A stretch of 64,000 bases of DNA. Source: Ciona intestinalis. Lineage: Eukaryota > Chordata > Ascidiacea > Phlebobranchia > Cionidae. Below are positions 1-13,000 of this stretch, one piece after another. The notes below the pieces were generated by a model. It worked only from the letters and a program-made list of their open reading frames with translations. It searched no databases and was not told where the DNA came from. How positions within the stretch are numbered: the stretch's first letter is position 1; each line of letters begins with the position of its first letter. The stretch covers positions 1,553,966 to 1,617,965 of the forward strand of contig NC_020166.2 of assembly GCF_000224145.3 (NCBI RefSeq), given 5' to 3'. The position numbers and the translations under genes are program-made.

Positions 1-1087
1 AGAAACAGTCACGTTATAAATCGAGAATGATTTATACCTTCGTTTCAACCAAAAGCGTGTTATAACGACTGTTGTTTCACCCTAAATTCCCATTATTTTA
101 CGATGTTGTATATTGCTCAAGACTTTCGTTACCGTGACCGAAGGTACAAAATGTAGTTGTGCCTTTATCACTCATATGTAAACCGTGTTGTAGGCCACAT
201 ATACCCCATACATTACCCCTATTTAGCAGACATGGTTAGATCGGCCACTCATGCGCAAGACAGGATCCCGACAGGCAATTACTTTAAAACGGGGCAACGA
301 TCCGTTTACCCAACAAAATTTCAGGCCCAAACTGGTTTAATCCTGTTCTTACTGCCAGACCAGTTCCGATGTGTCCAGTTACCTAATGGCGCCTATTTGT
401 TGCTTATAAGCAAAATCTGGGGACAATCTGTCTTTAACGAATAAAGCCGAAGACACAAGACACGCGCATTAAATTCTTGGCTCCCAGATCTCTATGGTTT
501 CGGTAACCCAGTGGTTCCCTATCTAAGGTACGTATTTGGTAAGGTACGAGTTTCTCACGCGAATATATGAAGTTTTGGCTTGTACAAAATCAAAAAACAC
601 ACAAGAAATCAAGACATTGAGTGACATTATAACGTATACTACAGCTGATGATTTTCAAGTCGCGTAAGTTGTACGTGAACACTGCACGAAACTAAAATAG
701 TTCGGAAACACTGGCATAACGTAATTGAACTTGAATTTCTGTCTGGTTTACAGCCGAGTGCGAATATGGAGCGAGAATGAACTAATCAGGCGCTTGGCTT
801 CGTTTAAGTGAACAGGAACCAACAGTCAAGGAAGGCCTTTTGGTTTTGGCTCGTCGGTCTAGCTAGCCATATCAAACACCTAATTGGAAGTTTCAGGCCA
901 CTGCTTCAGCGCGGCTGAGGTTAGCCGACTAATTGACGCGTTTTTTGGCAGAGTATGCGATTTCTTAACATCGTTAGACACGCTCAAGTGATTGGAGGAA
1001 AACGATTGATGTTAGGTCACGTGGGCCTCATAACCTTGCACGCTTCAGTGCGCACGGGGTGAGTCAGAATAGAAATCTTAAACTTAC
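1..1087. other. Ephrin downstream region, no exon recognised
   Basis: This stretch follows the donor of ephrin exon 3, so it is probably intron 3 of that gene. No minus-strand exon could be recognised in it. The remaining ephrin exon(s), with the C-terminal tail and membrane anchor, would have to be very short here or lie left of the window. The first ~90 bases contain a TATAACGACTG-type motif that matches the 3' module of the SINE family seen elsewhere. The plus-strand open frame at 157-444 has no recognisable domain. Confidence 0.4.
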
Positions 1088-4000
1088 CGATTGGGGTATC
1101 TTCTGGGTGAACTCTGAGCTCTAATTTCATGTTCATTCTCGTGCAGACTCCGCCTTGAAGACTTTCGATGCCGGATTTAGTTCCGTCAGATGTCGCTGTA
1201 ACAAATAAAGTTTTTAAATGCATAATCAAATGACACTTATAACAAATGAATAATACTCATTTGGGTTACCGACAGTGGTTGTAACACGGGTGTTCGACGA
1301 AAGCTTATAAGTTAAGTTTTTAACTTTGTGAGTGATTATTTTTATGCTCGGCTAACAATATAGGAAACGCATAAGCAACCACTGGGTTTGAGCAAATGTT
1401 ATTAAGTGATTTGCTCAAACACATATAATCCTATAGTAATAGCAGCGCCGAGCATCGAACCCACAACCTTTATTCTTATTAGGGCGCTTGCTCTTAGCAG
1501 TGCACCGTTGGTTGCGCAACATTTAGGAACTTTAAACATGCGTCACTGTTTGAGTCACACGTTGGCACACTTGGTATAATCAACTCTACTGATAACTTAA
1601 GTAACTTACAAGAACGACCCAACTAGCTATACATTTTTTAGGGGAAATAAAAAGTCTATCTAAAACTCTTCGCGATTAAAAAGCTTTAACAATTTGTTTA
1701 GCAAACGATACAAAAATTTAAATTTTTTCATGATATAATAGTTTGGTTTAAAAAAATACAAGTCAGATCTAAGATGGCCTAATTATAGCGTTTGGGGTTA
1801 AAACAGCGAATGCAGTAAGGTTATCAGTGGCAATCAATGAGGTATGGGAAAATAGCAGCGGGTATCTGTAAGCGCTGTTCCCATGACTAGCCACTTATCG
1901 TATCACTGTGTCTGTTTAAAACAGCACGAAGTAAGAAGCAGACCATTAAGTTACTACCGGTCACTGTGATGTAACCAAGCGTAAAGAAAAATGGTTTGTG
2001 ACATCACAGTGCGCAAGATGCGTCATAGAAGAAATACTATCGATTTTAATATTATTTTTAGCAAGGGTTTATATATAAATAGTAGGTCGGGGTAAGATGG
2101 TACGTTTTTCTCAATTAACCCCCCCCCAAAAAAATACAAGCGAGTCTAAAATAGCGTTGTTGGTTGTTAAACACGGATAGAAAATATTGGGATATTAAGT
2201 TCTGTTTCCATCATTCACTTCAGAACTATATAGATATATATATGTACATAGGCGCTATGTTGGGGGTTGAATTGACAAACACACATCACGAACATTCCTA
2301 AATAAGCATATACCCCTCACGTTGTTGGGAAACCGTTAAAACGAGCTGGGATCAAGTCCCATGTCGTAATATTCACAACAAAGCTGTCTTTAAGGTTCAT
2401 TTCAGGCCAGTGGTTCCAGGGCACCAGATGTTGATTATGTTTGGTGTAGCGGATGCAGGTGCGGTAAAATATCTTGCAACACTGAAATTCTTTGACAAAC
2501 TTTTGCTTCCGAGGAGACAAGCCGTTTGTTGTCGGTTGTCGGGTGGCTTACCAAAACTCGGCAAGTGAAATGTTTTCGTCCACGAAATATAAACAAAGGA
2601 GCGATCTGATGAAACGGGACAAGTAGAGAAGGATTTCAACGATGCATTAAAGAGCAAGACTTCAGATAGATTTTTTGGGTGAAATCTAAAGACATTTTTC
2701 GAATTTTATACCAAGTTATTTTGCGACCAATTAATCTGCTATGCGATTGGCACGTGACACAGGACACGCATGAGTGATCCTGCACGCCCTAGCTTTCTTG
2801 TATGTCGGGACTTGAAAGGGGAAATGCTTTCATGTCAAGCTAGGGTTGGGGGCTGGTTAAAAACAAGGTAACGATGGATAAGTCAGTGGTGGAACGCTCC
2901 ACATATCGGGCTGCTGCTTTAAGAGGACTAAGCGCATTTCCTATAGTGCACAAAAGAGTTTTTTTTAAGAAGTTCTTTTGATTGAAAGTTCCAGCACGAA
3001 ACTTGCGTTTCCGCAATAATATCTTAAGCGACCGGGTGCCTGTCGGTAAAAACAACATTTCAGCACAAAATAAACAAAATGCCCGACTAAAAATAAACCG
3101 TAATCGCCCACAAGTGTCCCAGGGGTAAATCGACTCTCTTAATCGGATTCCGAAGCCTTATGAGTGGAGCAACGAACCCAGAGGGTAAGATGCGCCTGTT
3201 AAATGAGGCGAGCGCTCCAAGAAACGCGTTAAATGTCTATCTCAAGGCGATGTGTTGAAACAACTATCGACCACCCGTGTGTTGAGTGCTTTTGACATTG
3301 AATTTCACTCGCTCATAAAATGCTGCAAACTCGAAGTGAAAAGGATGGCACACAACGTTAACAGACTGTAAACTTTAAAGGCTCACATTAAGTCCCACAT
3401 AAACCAAACGAGGTGCATCAAATATGTGCCAACAGCTACCAGTACGTGTTATGTTACGAGTAAAAGCATTTTCGGCCAAACCACAATATTTTGATTCGAA
3501 CAACATAGTTTTTTCTGAAGTTTCAGATTACATGGCGTTAGTTGCATGTCACGGCACGAAGTCACGCCACGCAATTAATGTGTTGTGGCAACACCACAAA
3601 AGTAACAATTGCAAGTTCTCACGTTGTAAGCCAAAACTGGTTAACGCGAAGAAATTTTCCGCTTAGATTGTAATTGAATATTCATAGTATTTTATTTATG
3701 CTGATTCAACTGGGATTCTAACTGACGACTGCAAAACGCCATAATTTTCACACAGGTATGACGTTACAATGAGAACTGTGGCGTCAGAAACGCAGCCGTG
3801 AGGGCCTGGTTTATGACGTCACAGAGGGCGACAGAACCCATTGTTCTGGTGACGAAATAAAGATGCGACAATCTCTTCAATTACATCACAAAGAACGTCT
3901 GTGTATCGAGCGATATATGTGACTCAAAGTTACAAACGTGGCAATGAAAGTAACTGGCATTGTTAGATCAAATAGATAAAGTGTTAACGCCTCAAGGTTA

Positions 4001-7000
4001 GATATATCTCGCGACCATTGGCGCAAAGTGTCTTGGAAATAAATATTTCAACCAAACGTGGCAAAACTAATCAGAAACAAGCGACCAGGCAATTTCCCCG
4101 GAAGCAAGAAGCAACATACTCGACAGTAGCCATGAAAATCCGCCAGAATGTTTATTTCCCATACATAGGTAATATTTCAATGTTCTTCCCAGGCCACCGT
4201 GCTATCCAATAAGCTGGGTGTGACACCGGAATAAGCCCTTATCTCTCGCCCACTTACAACCAACAAAATGTAAAGGTCGTCCTTAGGTCAGGTCGGCAAG
4301 ACCTATACTTCCCGCCAGGTGTTAAAACCGACACCAGATTAGAATAAACCCCAAATGAATGATTTATGCAACGTTATGCAGGTCAGTATCAATAATTAAA
4401 ACTAATCGTCCATACTAAAGCACGCTCAATGCCGTGTGTTTAAAACGTAAGCCAGTATTCTAGTGGGATCACGTCGTTTCTGCCATGCAAGAATGAAATA
4501 GTAATGCGGGGTAATTCATCATACTCTATCTGCGTCTTCACTTGCTCTTTAATCGAAAATGTTGCTTTTTGTCGATTAAAATAAGATATAGTGAACCGAT
4601 TGGCACAAGGTTATTACACAGTGTGTCGCTAGTTGTCCTATTTTCTATTTTATCTGACAGGTCGTAATTTGCGATGCAATTAACATGAGCTTGGGCCAAG
4701 AGTAGCATTATGGCGACTTAATCTCTCAAAGTGCATTGCGTTAACTAGAGTTATGACAGCAGATCGTCGCTCTGCCGATCTTATCGCATCAGCAGACTTG
4801 TCCCTGTAAATTGGGCGACTGAGAGCAAATTCGTGTACACCCCTGTGCTTATTCTGATGCTTAATGCTGATAGGGCGTTATCACCGCCCGGTTCGCCTCC
4901 GGGAACCTCCAGTTTATATGTGTCTGAGCACGAAGCAACTTTTCGGTATCATTACAATGACAAAGCAAGCGCTAATGCATTGCGGGTTTAGAATGCGTAA
5001 ACATTTCACAAAAGACCGAGAAACCTTAAGTCGAGATCAAAACCAGATCTTACTGACGAGGATAACATGAAACGATATAAAGAATCATAAATCCATCTTC
5101 TGCCCGTCAAAATAAACGTGAACCGAACGCCAGCTTCTCCTAATGCGTACTTAGCTACGGTTTAATCGAGTAAAAGGCGAAACGGTCTCCACGAGGCTTT
5201 AATGTCGTCAAATTATCTCACTGCGGTAGGATTCGGAGGCCTGCCCTTTGAAGGAAAGATTTAATACGTAAATTGGGCCTGCGAGACCACCTGGCGAGGA
5301 AAACGGTTTAAAGTGGATGAATACACAGTTGCTGTTTAACCCGAAAGTGGGTATTTTAGGAACCAAAATTGACTAGTAATCCCAAGTGCTGCACGAAGGC
5401 GAAAGGCTTTCATCCAATATTTGTAACCAAATATAGTTTCGGAATTTAAATTTGGGAATTAAAATGCAATTGCACTTTTAATACAACGTAAATGCGTTAA
5501 GCCATTAAAAGCAAGTTTAATTTGATCAAATGTCGTAAAGCGAGCGAGCGCCGATTCGAGCGGTCTGAGCCGGATGAATAAGTCATGGTACAGATGTGAC
5601 AATTACTTATTGCATGTTGTGAGATGTAGCTTGGAGTGAGGAGTGTCGAAATGGGAATCCATCAATAATTCATGAAAAACACACCTCGGATGTAAAGCAG
5701 CTAAATTGGCCCGACATGACGAAATTGGACGACCCCATACTGTGCTGCTGGCTTAGGCAGTTCGCCCGGACGCGTCTATTATAATCTATCGACCACCAGG
5801 GAACTGAAGATGGCTTTCCGCTGCTTTCAGACCCGTCACGTTTGTTTTCGTTTATCAATGCAAATGAATATACGCGATAAAATAGAGAAACTGTCACATT
5901 TGCTTCCCTCTTATTTGAAGCATCGAAAACCCTGTACAACCGACTAACAGAACTATTTCAAAGAAAGAATTAAAAGCATATCATACTTTATAGCCTTTTC
6001 CCGAATGGAAGGTTATTTTCAAGGAAGAATTAGCCACATACAATATTTTACAGCCTTCGATTATTTTTCCGGTGTTGTGGTCTATAACTTTTCTGGAAGT
6101 TGACGGCCTTGCATAATGAGCGTTGTGACGTGTTTATACGTTGATTAGTCAGCTTTACGCCTTGCAAGACAACCAGCTGCAAGCAGACTAATTAGTCGAA
6201 TACAACTCGAACTTGTCTGTGGGAACGTCAACACAACGGGTGAATTTTCTATTTAAAGCAAACTCATAGACAGCGGTTGATTTTAGTCTGGATTCATTGG
6301 AATGACAGTTGTTAATAAGGCGCAATTGCGCGTCAGGCCAGATCAGCATAAGGGTTATGTGGGGTTAGATTGTAGGTTCGATTAGAGTTGTTGTTGGGGC
6401 TTGGACCCAGTGTCCGGAGCAAAGCAGTGAAAACACATCAATCACAGAAGTTAAATGAATTGGGCGCTGTCTTCGTTTTAACTTTGACTTGGAACACAAA
6501 ACATAGACTCGAGTGAGTCATTAACAAACCACGTGACTTTACGCTCCAATGAAAACAGACGACAGCTAGAACCGAATACGGAAAAGCAGAAACTAATCGT
6601 TGGTGACCCAGGACGAACTGACAACAAAAATAGGCTATTAAACCTGGAATATAAGTGTTTACCTATACACACATCATAAGAGCCATCGATACGAGGCGTT
6701 TAACACCTAAAGTGGGAATAAATAGACAGTGGTGTCGCGGTATTCATCCAGATACTTAGGTGTGTAGTATTGATGGGTCGTCAAGGTTTCAACTCAACCA
6801 TTGGAACGAATTTTTAAGATGCCACAACTCGGTTTCCTTCGTCTTGTTTATTGTTGATAGAACAAAACCAACCAAGTAATTTCTAAATTAACCAAAGCCC
6901 AGAATTCCTTGACCAAATCCCCGAGCACAAGTACAAGCCTCTGCGCACTTTTGACCTCTTCTTGCAACGTAGTCTTTATGCACTTAGAACCCAGGAAGCC

Positions 7001-10000
7001 TGCAATAATCCATTGCCCAGCTCTAGGATTACTGTCTTCTTTATTGACAATGTCGTTACTCCGAAACCGCAAGCCAGTATCGTCGTTGTTTATATTTGTG
7101 TTTCAGATAATACTACCCCTCCCTTGGTAGTGTAAGTATATGACGCCTTTTCGTTTTACTTTGTACATTAATTCTGAGTAAACCGTTTCCGCACAATTTA
7201 ACTTAGCCGGGAATATCTTGGCTCGGGAACCACTGACGTTTTCTGCCACAAGCTTTAACATCATAATTGCCGGTTATGCTACGTTTAGAATAAGCATGGA
7301 AGATAAGTAATTACGCTATCCTTCATTCCAGCATATGAGATAGGAAATAACACACAATTGGCGCCTTTGTGAAGTTAGGGCTAATAATAAGTTAGCTAAG
7401 ACAAATCAGTAAATGATGATCCTCACGAAATACCAAAGTTCTAAACCAGTGTTGATGCCCGTAGACTCAACCATAAGCAGTGGCTTACATTGGTTTCACA
7501 GTGGGTAACTTCGTGCGCAACCTAGCATAGATGGCTGGCAAGTACTGACAATGCATTTCGAAAAACGAATGTAGAAATGAGTGTATATAAAATTAAAGTT
7601 AAAAATCCACCGTTTCGCTTTTACTTTTGCTGGATAAATGAAGTATTTTGTTTACCGCTACTTCATGTACCTAAATGAAGCTTCAATTTTGATGCATGCA
7701 CGACTTTTTGCAAACTGTTTCTTCATTTATATTTAAAATCAAGCCGGTCGATGTCTGTTTTGTTTAGACGTCTCCAACATTACAACGATGGGGTCAGAGT
7801 AACGATCGTAACCTTGGATCCATTAGAGCTGAGTCTCAACCCACCTGTGCAACTAAAGTAATTGGGGATCCTTGAAACGAGTAAGGTTGAGGTACCTTTG
7901 CCTTAGTGGATCCTGGGCCAGGTTGGTCGTAGCCGTGACGAAGCAGTCACAAACATAGAGTAAGTGCGACACAAGGCCATGGAATGTAAAGCATTTCGTC
8001 CCCTGCCCACCGAAGGGGTTGTCCTGGCGACATGGGACTCTTGCCACCAATTAACTGGACCAAGTCCGTGGTTTTGTAACCAAAGTTAGGAACCTGAGCC
8101 AAGGTAATCAAAACATGTGGGCACAGCCACTTTTGGCCGGACTATGGCTACTTTTAGCTGTCAGTTTCTGCTCCAGTGCAACAAATTCGGGTGGCGACGT
8201 AAAAACAGCTGTGCAAAGCCACTGCCAAGTCGTTTCCCTGGGCTTTAGTTGACGTCCAATGATATCTCAAAGTCAACATACTGAGTTCGCGATTCGGGCG
8301 GTATTCTTGGGGTCGAAAACATCACGTTCCGCGCCACTGAAGGACTAAATTGGCGCTTAAAAGGATTTCAAAGCCCGCCCGCTAGAAATTATGTGGCGCA
8401 ATTATGAAACAACCTGTAAACAAAAGACAGAACATCTCCCTGTCGGGCACAGTTAGCTGCGATGTTTGTCGAAAACAAAATTCCCAAAGTGGTAAACCCG
8501 TCGGAGTAGTTTAATAAACACTATATCGGCAACGTAAGATATATCTCGCCCAAGCTGCCAATTTCGTTGAAGACTATTATTCAGAGCGTTATATTGAAAG
8601 ATTCCTGCAACTCAATTTGAAATCGTGCTTATATTTCGTCAGCAAGGATAGGAGAAACCACCAACACTTAGAACCACAATTGTTCAGTGGATTTTGTTTT
8701 CTCGCGCCCCCTGACACCCAGCTGTAGGTATAGGAGCTGGGTCAAGTTACCCCGTGTCTATCGACAGCCCCACCAACCCTTGACTTAGGAATTTGCTCTT
8801 CGGGAAAAGGCGTAGGCTAATTGCTGGCTATGAACGATGTATTGTTAAAATGCACAAAACAACTCTTGTATCTCGTGATCGGCTATTTTTCTTCATAACA
8901 TCCTAGTTTGTTCAATAAAGTACATTCATTGGGGTTGCTTGATGAGGAAATACGATGCGGCCAATCTTTTTGTGGTTTGGCTTTAGTAGGTACTTGAATA
9001 TATCAAAACAACGCAGCAGTTTTTTCAAAACATCTCAGTTACCTTTGTCTTATTGGTCAAGCGCAGTTGCAGAAGTAATTTATAGTTCAGTGGGGTAAGA
9101 TTGATGACATTAGCACATATAATATATTTCCTATTCGTGTTCGAACAATTTTAGAAGATGTGGTTATATAATTTGGCAAAAATTCTTTGCTTACTACCAA
9201 ATGGGACGAGAGAATAAAAACCTTGACCCTCTTGTCTAAACCTGGTACATAATGATAAATTGGGCAAAGTTACACTTTCACATAAAAATGCCTGAAGGTT
9301 TTTTAGTGTTTGGAGTTAAACACAAGTTTCCTAAAACTGCTGGGTTAAAGCGAGTCGACAGTCTTGAGTTACGCATGATTAACCCTCCCCCCACTATCCA
9401 GACAACGCTGGGTTGGGTTTCGTGATATTTTTTAACCTGACACCAGCAAAACCCACGACTAACGCACACCGGGTTGAAATTTGCGATATGGGGCATGGAA
9501 TTTATCGACAGTGAGATAACTTTGTTAAAATTATTATCACACTACTATCGCTTGTTGTTTGGGTGGGCTGGGTTCGAGTTGTTTTTCGTGTAACGTTGAT
9601 TGGAAGTTTTGACACTAATCCCACCAAACAAAGTGATTCACACCGTGCGTACAAGTTATGCCGCCAATGAATCACTAATTCCTTATCGCTTGTTTTGATA
9701 GAGCAGTACCCAAAGTCAACGATGTAAGTGATAAATTCCCCTTATACCCTAGATCTAATATTCGGGGGGAAAGTTGTGGAACGCAACGGATAGAATGGCT
9801 GTTTCTGTGTTGCAGAGCAGAGGCAACCTAAGTTACGTTCAAAGTTGTTTTGATTTGCTATATTGCGTGTTACACTTCAAGTCTTTTGGGGCTGCAACGC
9901 CAAAGACACAACAACGAAAACATAGCGATCTGCTTTTCAAACATTAGCGAGCCTTAGTAGGAATTCGACCCCTTAAGGTCCCAAGTCATTCTCCGTATCG

Positions 10001-13000
10001 AGCTATGTCATGTTAGGTGGTCTAACATCTGTGGCGGGTGCCTTCCCAAATTTAGAGCTGTGATATCACCCCGACAGAAGCCGCATCCGCTGAGGCCTAC
10101 CATAACTAACAACCAACAAAACATGATACGGGAAAGCGCTACACTTGTTCTTGAAGGTGAAACTAGCTTTAAACGCAAGATCAGAGGCCTCGAGACAGTA
10201 AGCAAGGTTTTGATGACATCAAAACATAATATGGGACAACGTTACATAGTCAAACAAACCTTAAAACCTTTGAAGGAAATATTTTAAACGAGAGGCCCTG
10301 ACACAGAAAATACGGCCTGAGCAGGACTGAAAGTGATTTTAAAGACAGCTATCTTTGAATGCAATTGTAGGCATTTATATCCTTGGGCAAGGCACTAAAC
10401 GGACATTTCTTCAACTAAGCGGTCACTAATGCGCTGAAACACCCTGGGTGTCAGGGTGATGGGCCTAAATCTTCGGTTCTATGGCGTGCCCACTGCAGGA
10501 CCTCACCCACGAAGAATAAAATCTCCAAATGCGTTGAAATACGTCACAACAAATTTGCCGCTGAACGTAGTGAGCCGTGACTACGCACCTGCATTTGACG
10601 CAAGGAGAATTGGGGAGTTATTAATGTAACCCGATGGTGGTCGACGTATTTAGGAACGCGAGTTGAACGTACACGCAATGGGTTGGGGTGTATTACATTG
10701 TTTGGCATTGGGGCGTGGAAAACGGAGAACGGGACGTTCGTGCAAGTTCGACATCGAGGGAATGGCTACGCATCGCTGACAAATCCCTTAAGCGCCCCCT
10801 ATCACGCAAGGCAGGTGAACCGCAGGTAGAGGTGACAATTTTGGAAGGTCGATTTACTTGGTCCCGGCAATTTGCTTGAGGCATGGTTATACCCAATACT
10901 TGGATATATGAATATACGTAAAGTGTACAGTATATGCCTGTGCTATAGGGTGTATGCAATCACTGCCAAGGAACAATTGCTTGTATTACAACAAAGTGCA
11001 ACGATGGTGGATAAGACCCTAATCCAATTTAAAGCGGCATGGAGTTAACGTCTGCTTTCGGATTCTTACCGGTTTATCGACTAAAAGACATCAGAAACGG
11101 AAGGACGTGTCAAAATACAGGGGTGGCCGGTATAGGAATGCTGCCAAACCCGAGAGATCGTTTTACACGAAGCTTAAAAACGCGTCGAGTTGCTTGGCTT
11201 TAAAAAATACATGAGCGCAAAATTGTGACTGATAAATAGGCCTTCCAGAGCGCAGTATCATTGTATGCAGGTTTTGGCGCCTATCCAACGGGCAGCACTA
11301 TGCTGTGGCTGCCAAACTGCAATGCCCGTCGATTTACGTCAACTGTTTAGGCGAGAAGGCTAATTTGAAACGTGCCGAAACCGCCAATTTGTTGCTGGCT
11401 CTGCACCAATCGATTGGCATAGGGATTCATTTAAGTATATCCCCTGGGGTGCTACCGGCGTGTCGTAAACTGTCGGTCCCATAAACATGATTATTCGTTC
11501 AATGTAGCGACGCACGTGGAACCATCAACAGGGAAAGTATTTCAAACGTCATTGCTAGCTGTCTGTTTAAACTACTTAACGATAAGCCAAGTTACGGTAT
11601 TTAAAACATGCTCTGGGTATTGAGAATTAGGTATAATACATAGACAAGATAGGCACCGTTAGCACGCAATATCTCATTTTTCCTAATCATATTTACCCAA
11701 CAATTAACAACGCTCTTTTTGAGTCGTGGGGATAAGGTTATATAAGTTACATTCGTTGCAACTCGTAAGCGAAGCACCCTTAGTTTAGGATTTCTATTAT
11801 ATACCAATGCGGGGAACTTATTAACGTGCACGTAGTAGATAAATAATGAAACACAACTTACATATAACGTAGTAAGTCTCATCTGGTTGAAACTCAATTC
11901 CCCACGGTGAGGGTGATATCTCTTGGAAGTAAAACGTATATTTCTTTTCCCGGTCAGGTACATTGCATGTGATAAGACGACGTCTATCATTGTTTGATGC
12001 ATTACACCTTTTAAAATCTTCCTTGGACACAAGGTACAACTTGTAGTAGAACAACTCCTCGCCCTCATCTCTTCCCCTTCGAGGGCAAATGATGTCCAAA
12101 CGATCGTTGATTGCTACGTTGATCAATCTCGTCTCAGAATCCCATCTGGAAAATGCAATTTTTCGGTTATAAGTCTATTTGAATTCTATAGTAAGTCAGA
12201 AAGCGTCATATTCTGACGGAGTTCGATTGTCCAGAATTTGGACAGTTACAATACTGTGTGTGGGGCAGAATGAAAACCGTCAAAACGTAAATGACATGAT
12301 ACCCTATACTTCTATATATCCTGGGTATTTCGTAAAGACTGGGTAGGGCTCAATCCCCAAATACTAGTTTTACTTTCCCAACCAATACTTGCTATTGTCG
12401 TGTTCTATTGATTTGGCCAAGATCTAGTTTATATATTGATTGATACGCAAGGCTAGTTTACCATGACCAGGAATCGATGAAGTAACGCTAATTACTACCA
12501 TTAGACAAGGAACGATACTTAGCCGATTTCACGAGTTTATCGAACCTTGTACAATCGAAAACGTTGGCAAGGGTCGAGATGGCATTATTACGTCATAATC
12601 CCTTCGCCACGCGTGGGAATTCGAGACGACGATTAGTTTAAACATTGGGCAGCGCTTAAAAGTTAATTACTTGTTTATTTCGTCTTATTAAAACAATAAT
12701 TAGTTTTAGGGATTATCACGAATAAGAAACCGTATCGAATTGCATGTGTTAGCGATTAGTGGGGATTTGAATTAAGAAATTAAACACAACGAAGCAGGTT
12801 TCGTGGCGAACAGGTGAAAAACAGATGATCTACGACTTTCGTTTGGCAGCTCATTCCCTTTTCTTCGTTATTTTACTTATTTTGATCTTTGTTATCGAAG
12901 AGATAAATAAAATATTTGCTGTTTAATTTTATTTTTGGTATATATCCCTTTACTAAACGAGATTTTGAAGGGAACTTTATATACGACATAAATCCTATGT

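Larger units (their letters stand above)
1196..11861 (-). other. Ephrin intron 2 (~10.7 kb)
   Basis: This very long intron separates the ephrin domain exon from the GGVC exon. It contains a SINE copy at its 3' end (1243-1523), MITE copies (2083-2198, 9087-9250, 11650-11750) and a third-family repeat (10440-10516). The open frames inside it are short, on both strands, and show no domain I recognise. A weak tandem duplication with a recurring element ending TTT(A)CAGCCTTcg lies at 5950-6060. No nested gene was identified. Distal regulatory elements are plausible here but cannot be shown by eye. Confidence 0.7.

Noticed and set aside
10008..10287. Overlapping open frames on both strands
   Set aside because: Opposite-strand overlap, no domain and location in an ephrin intron.
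11601..12068. 155-codon minus-strand open frame overlapping the ephrin exon
   Set aside because: It is the wrong frame of ephrin exon 2 (11862-12145) continuing into a MITE.
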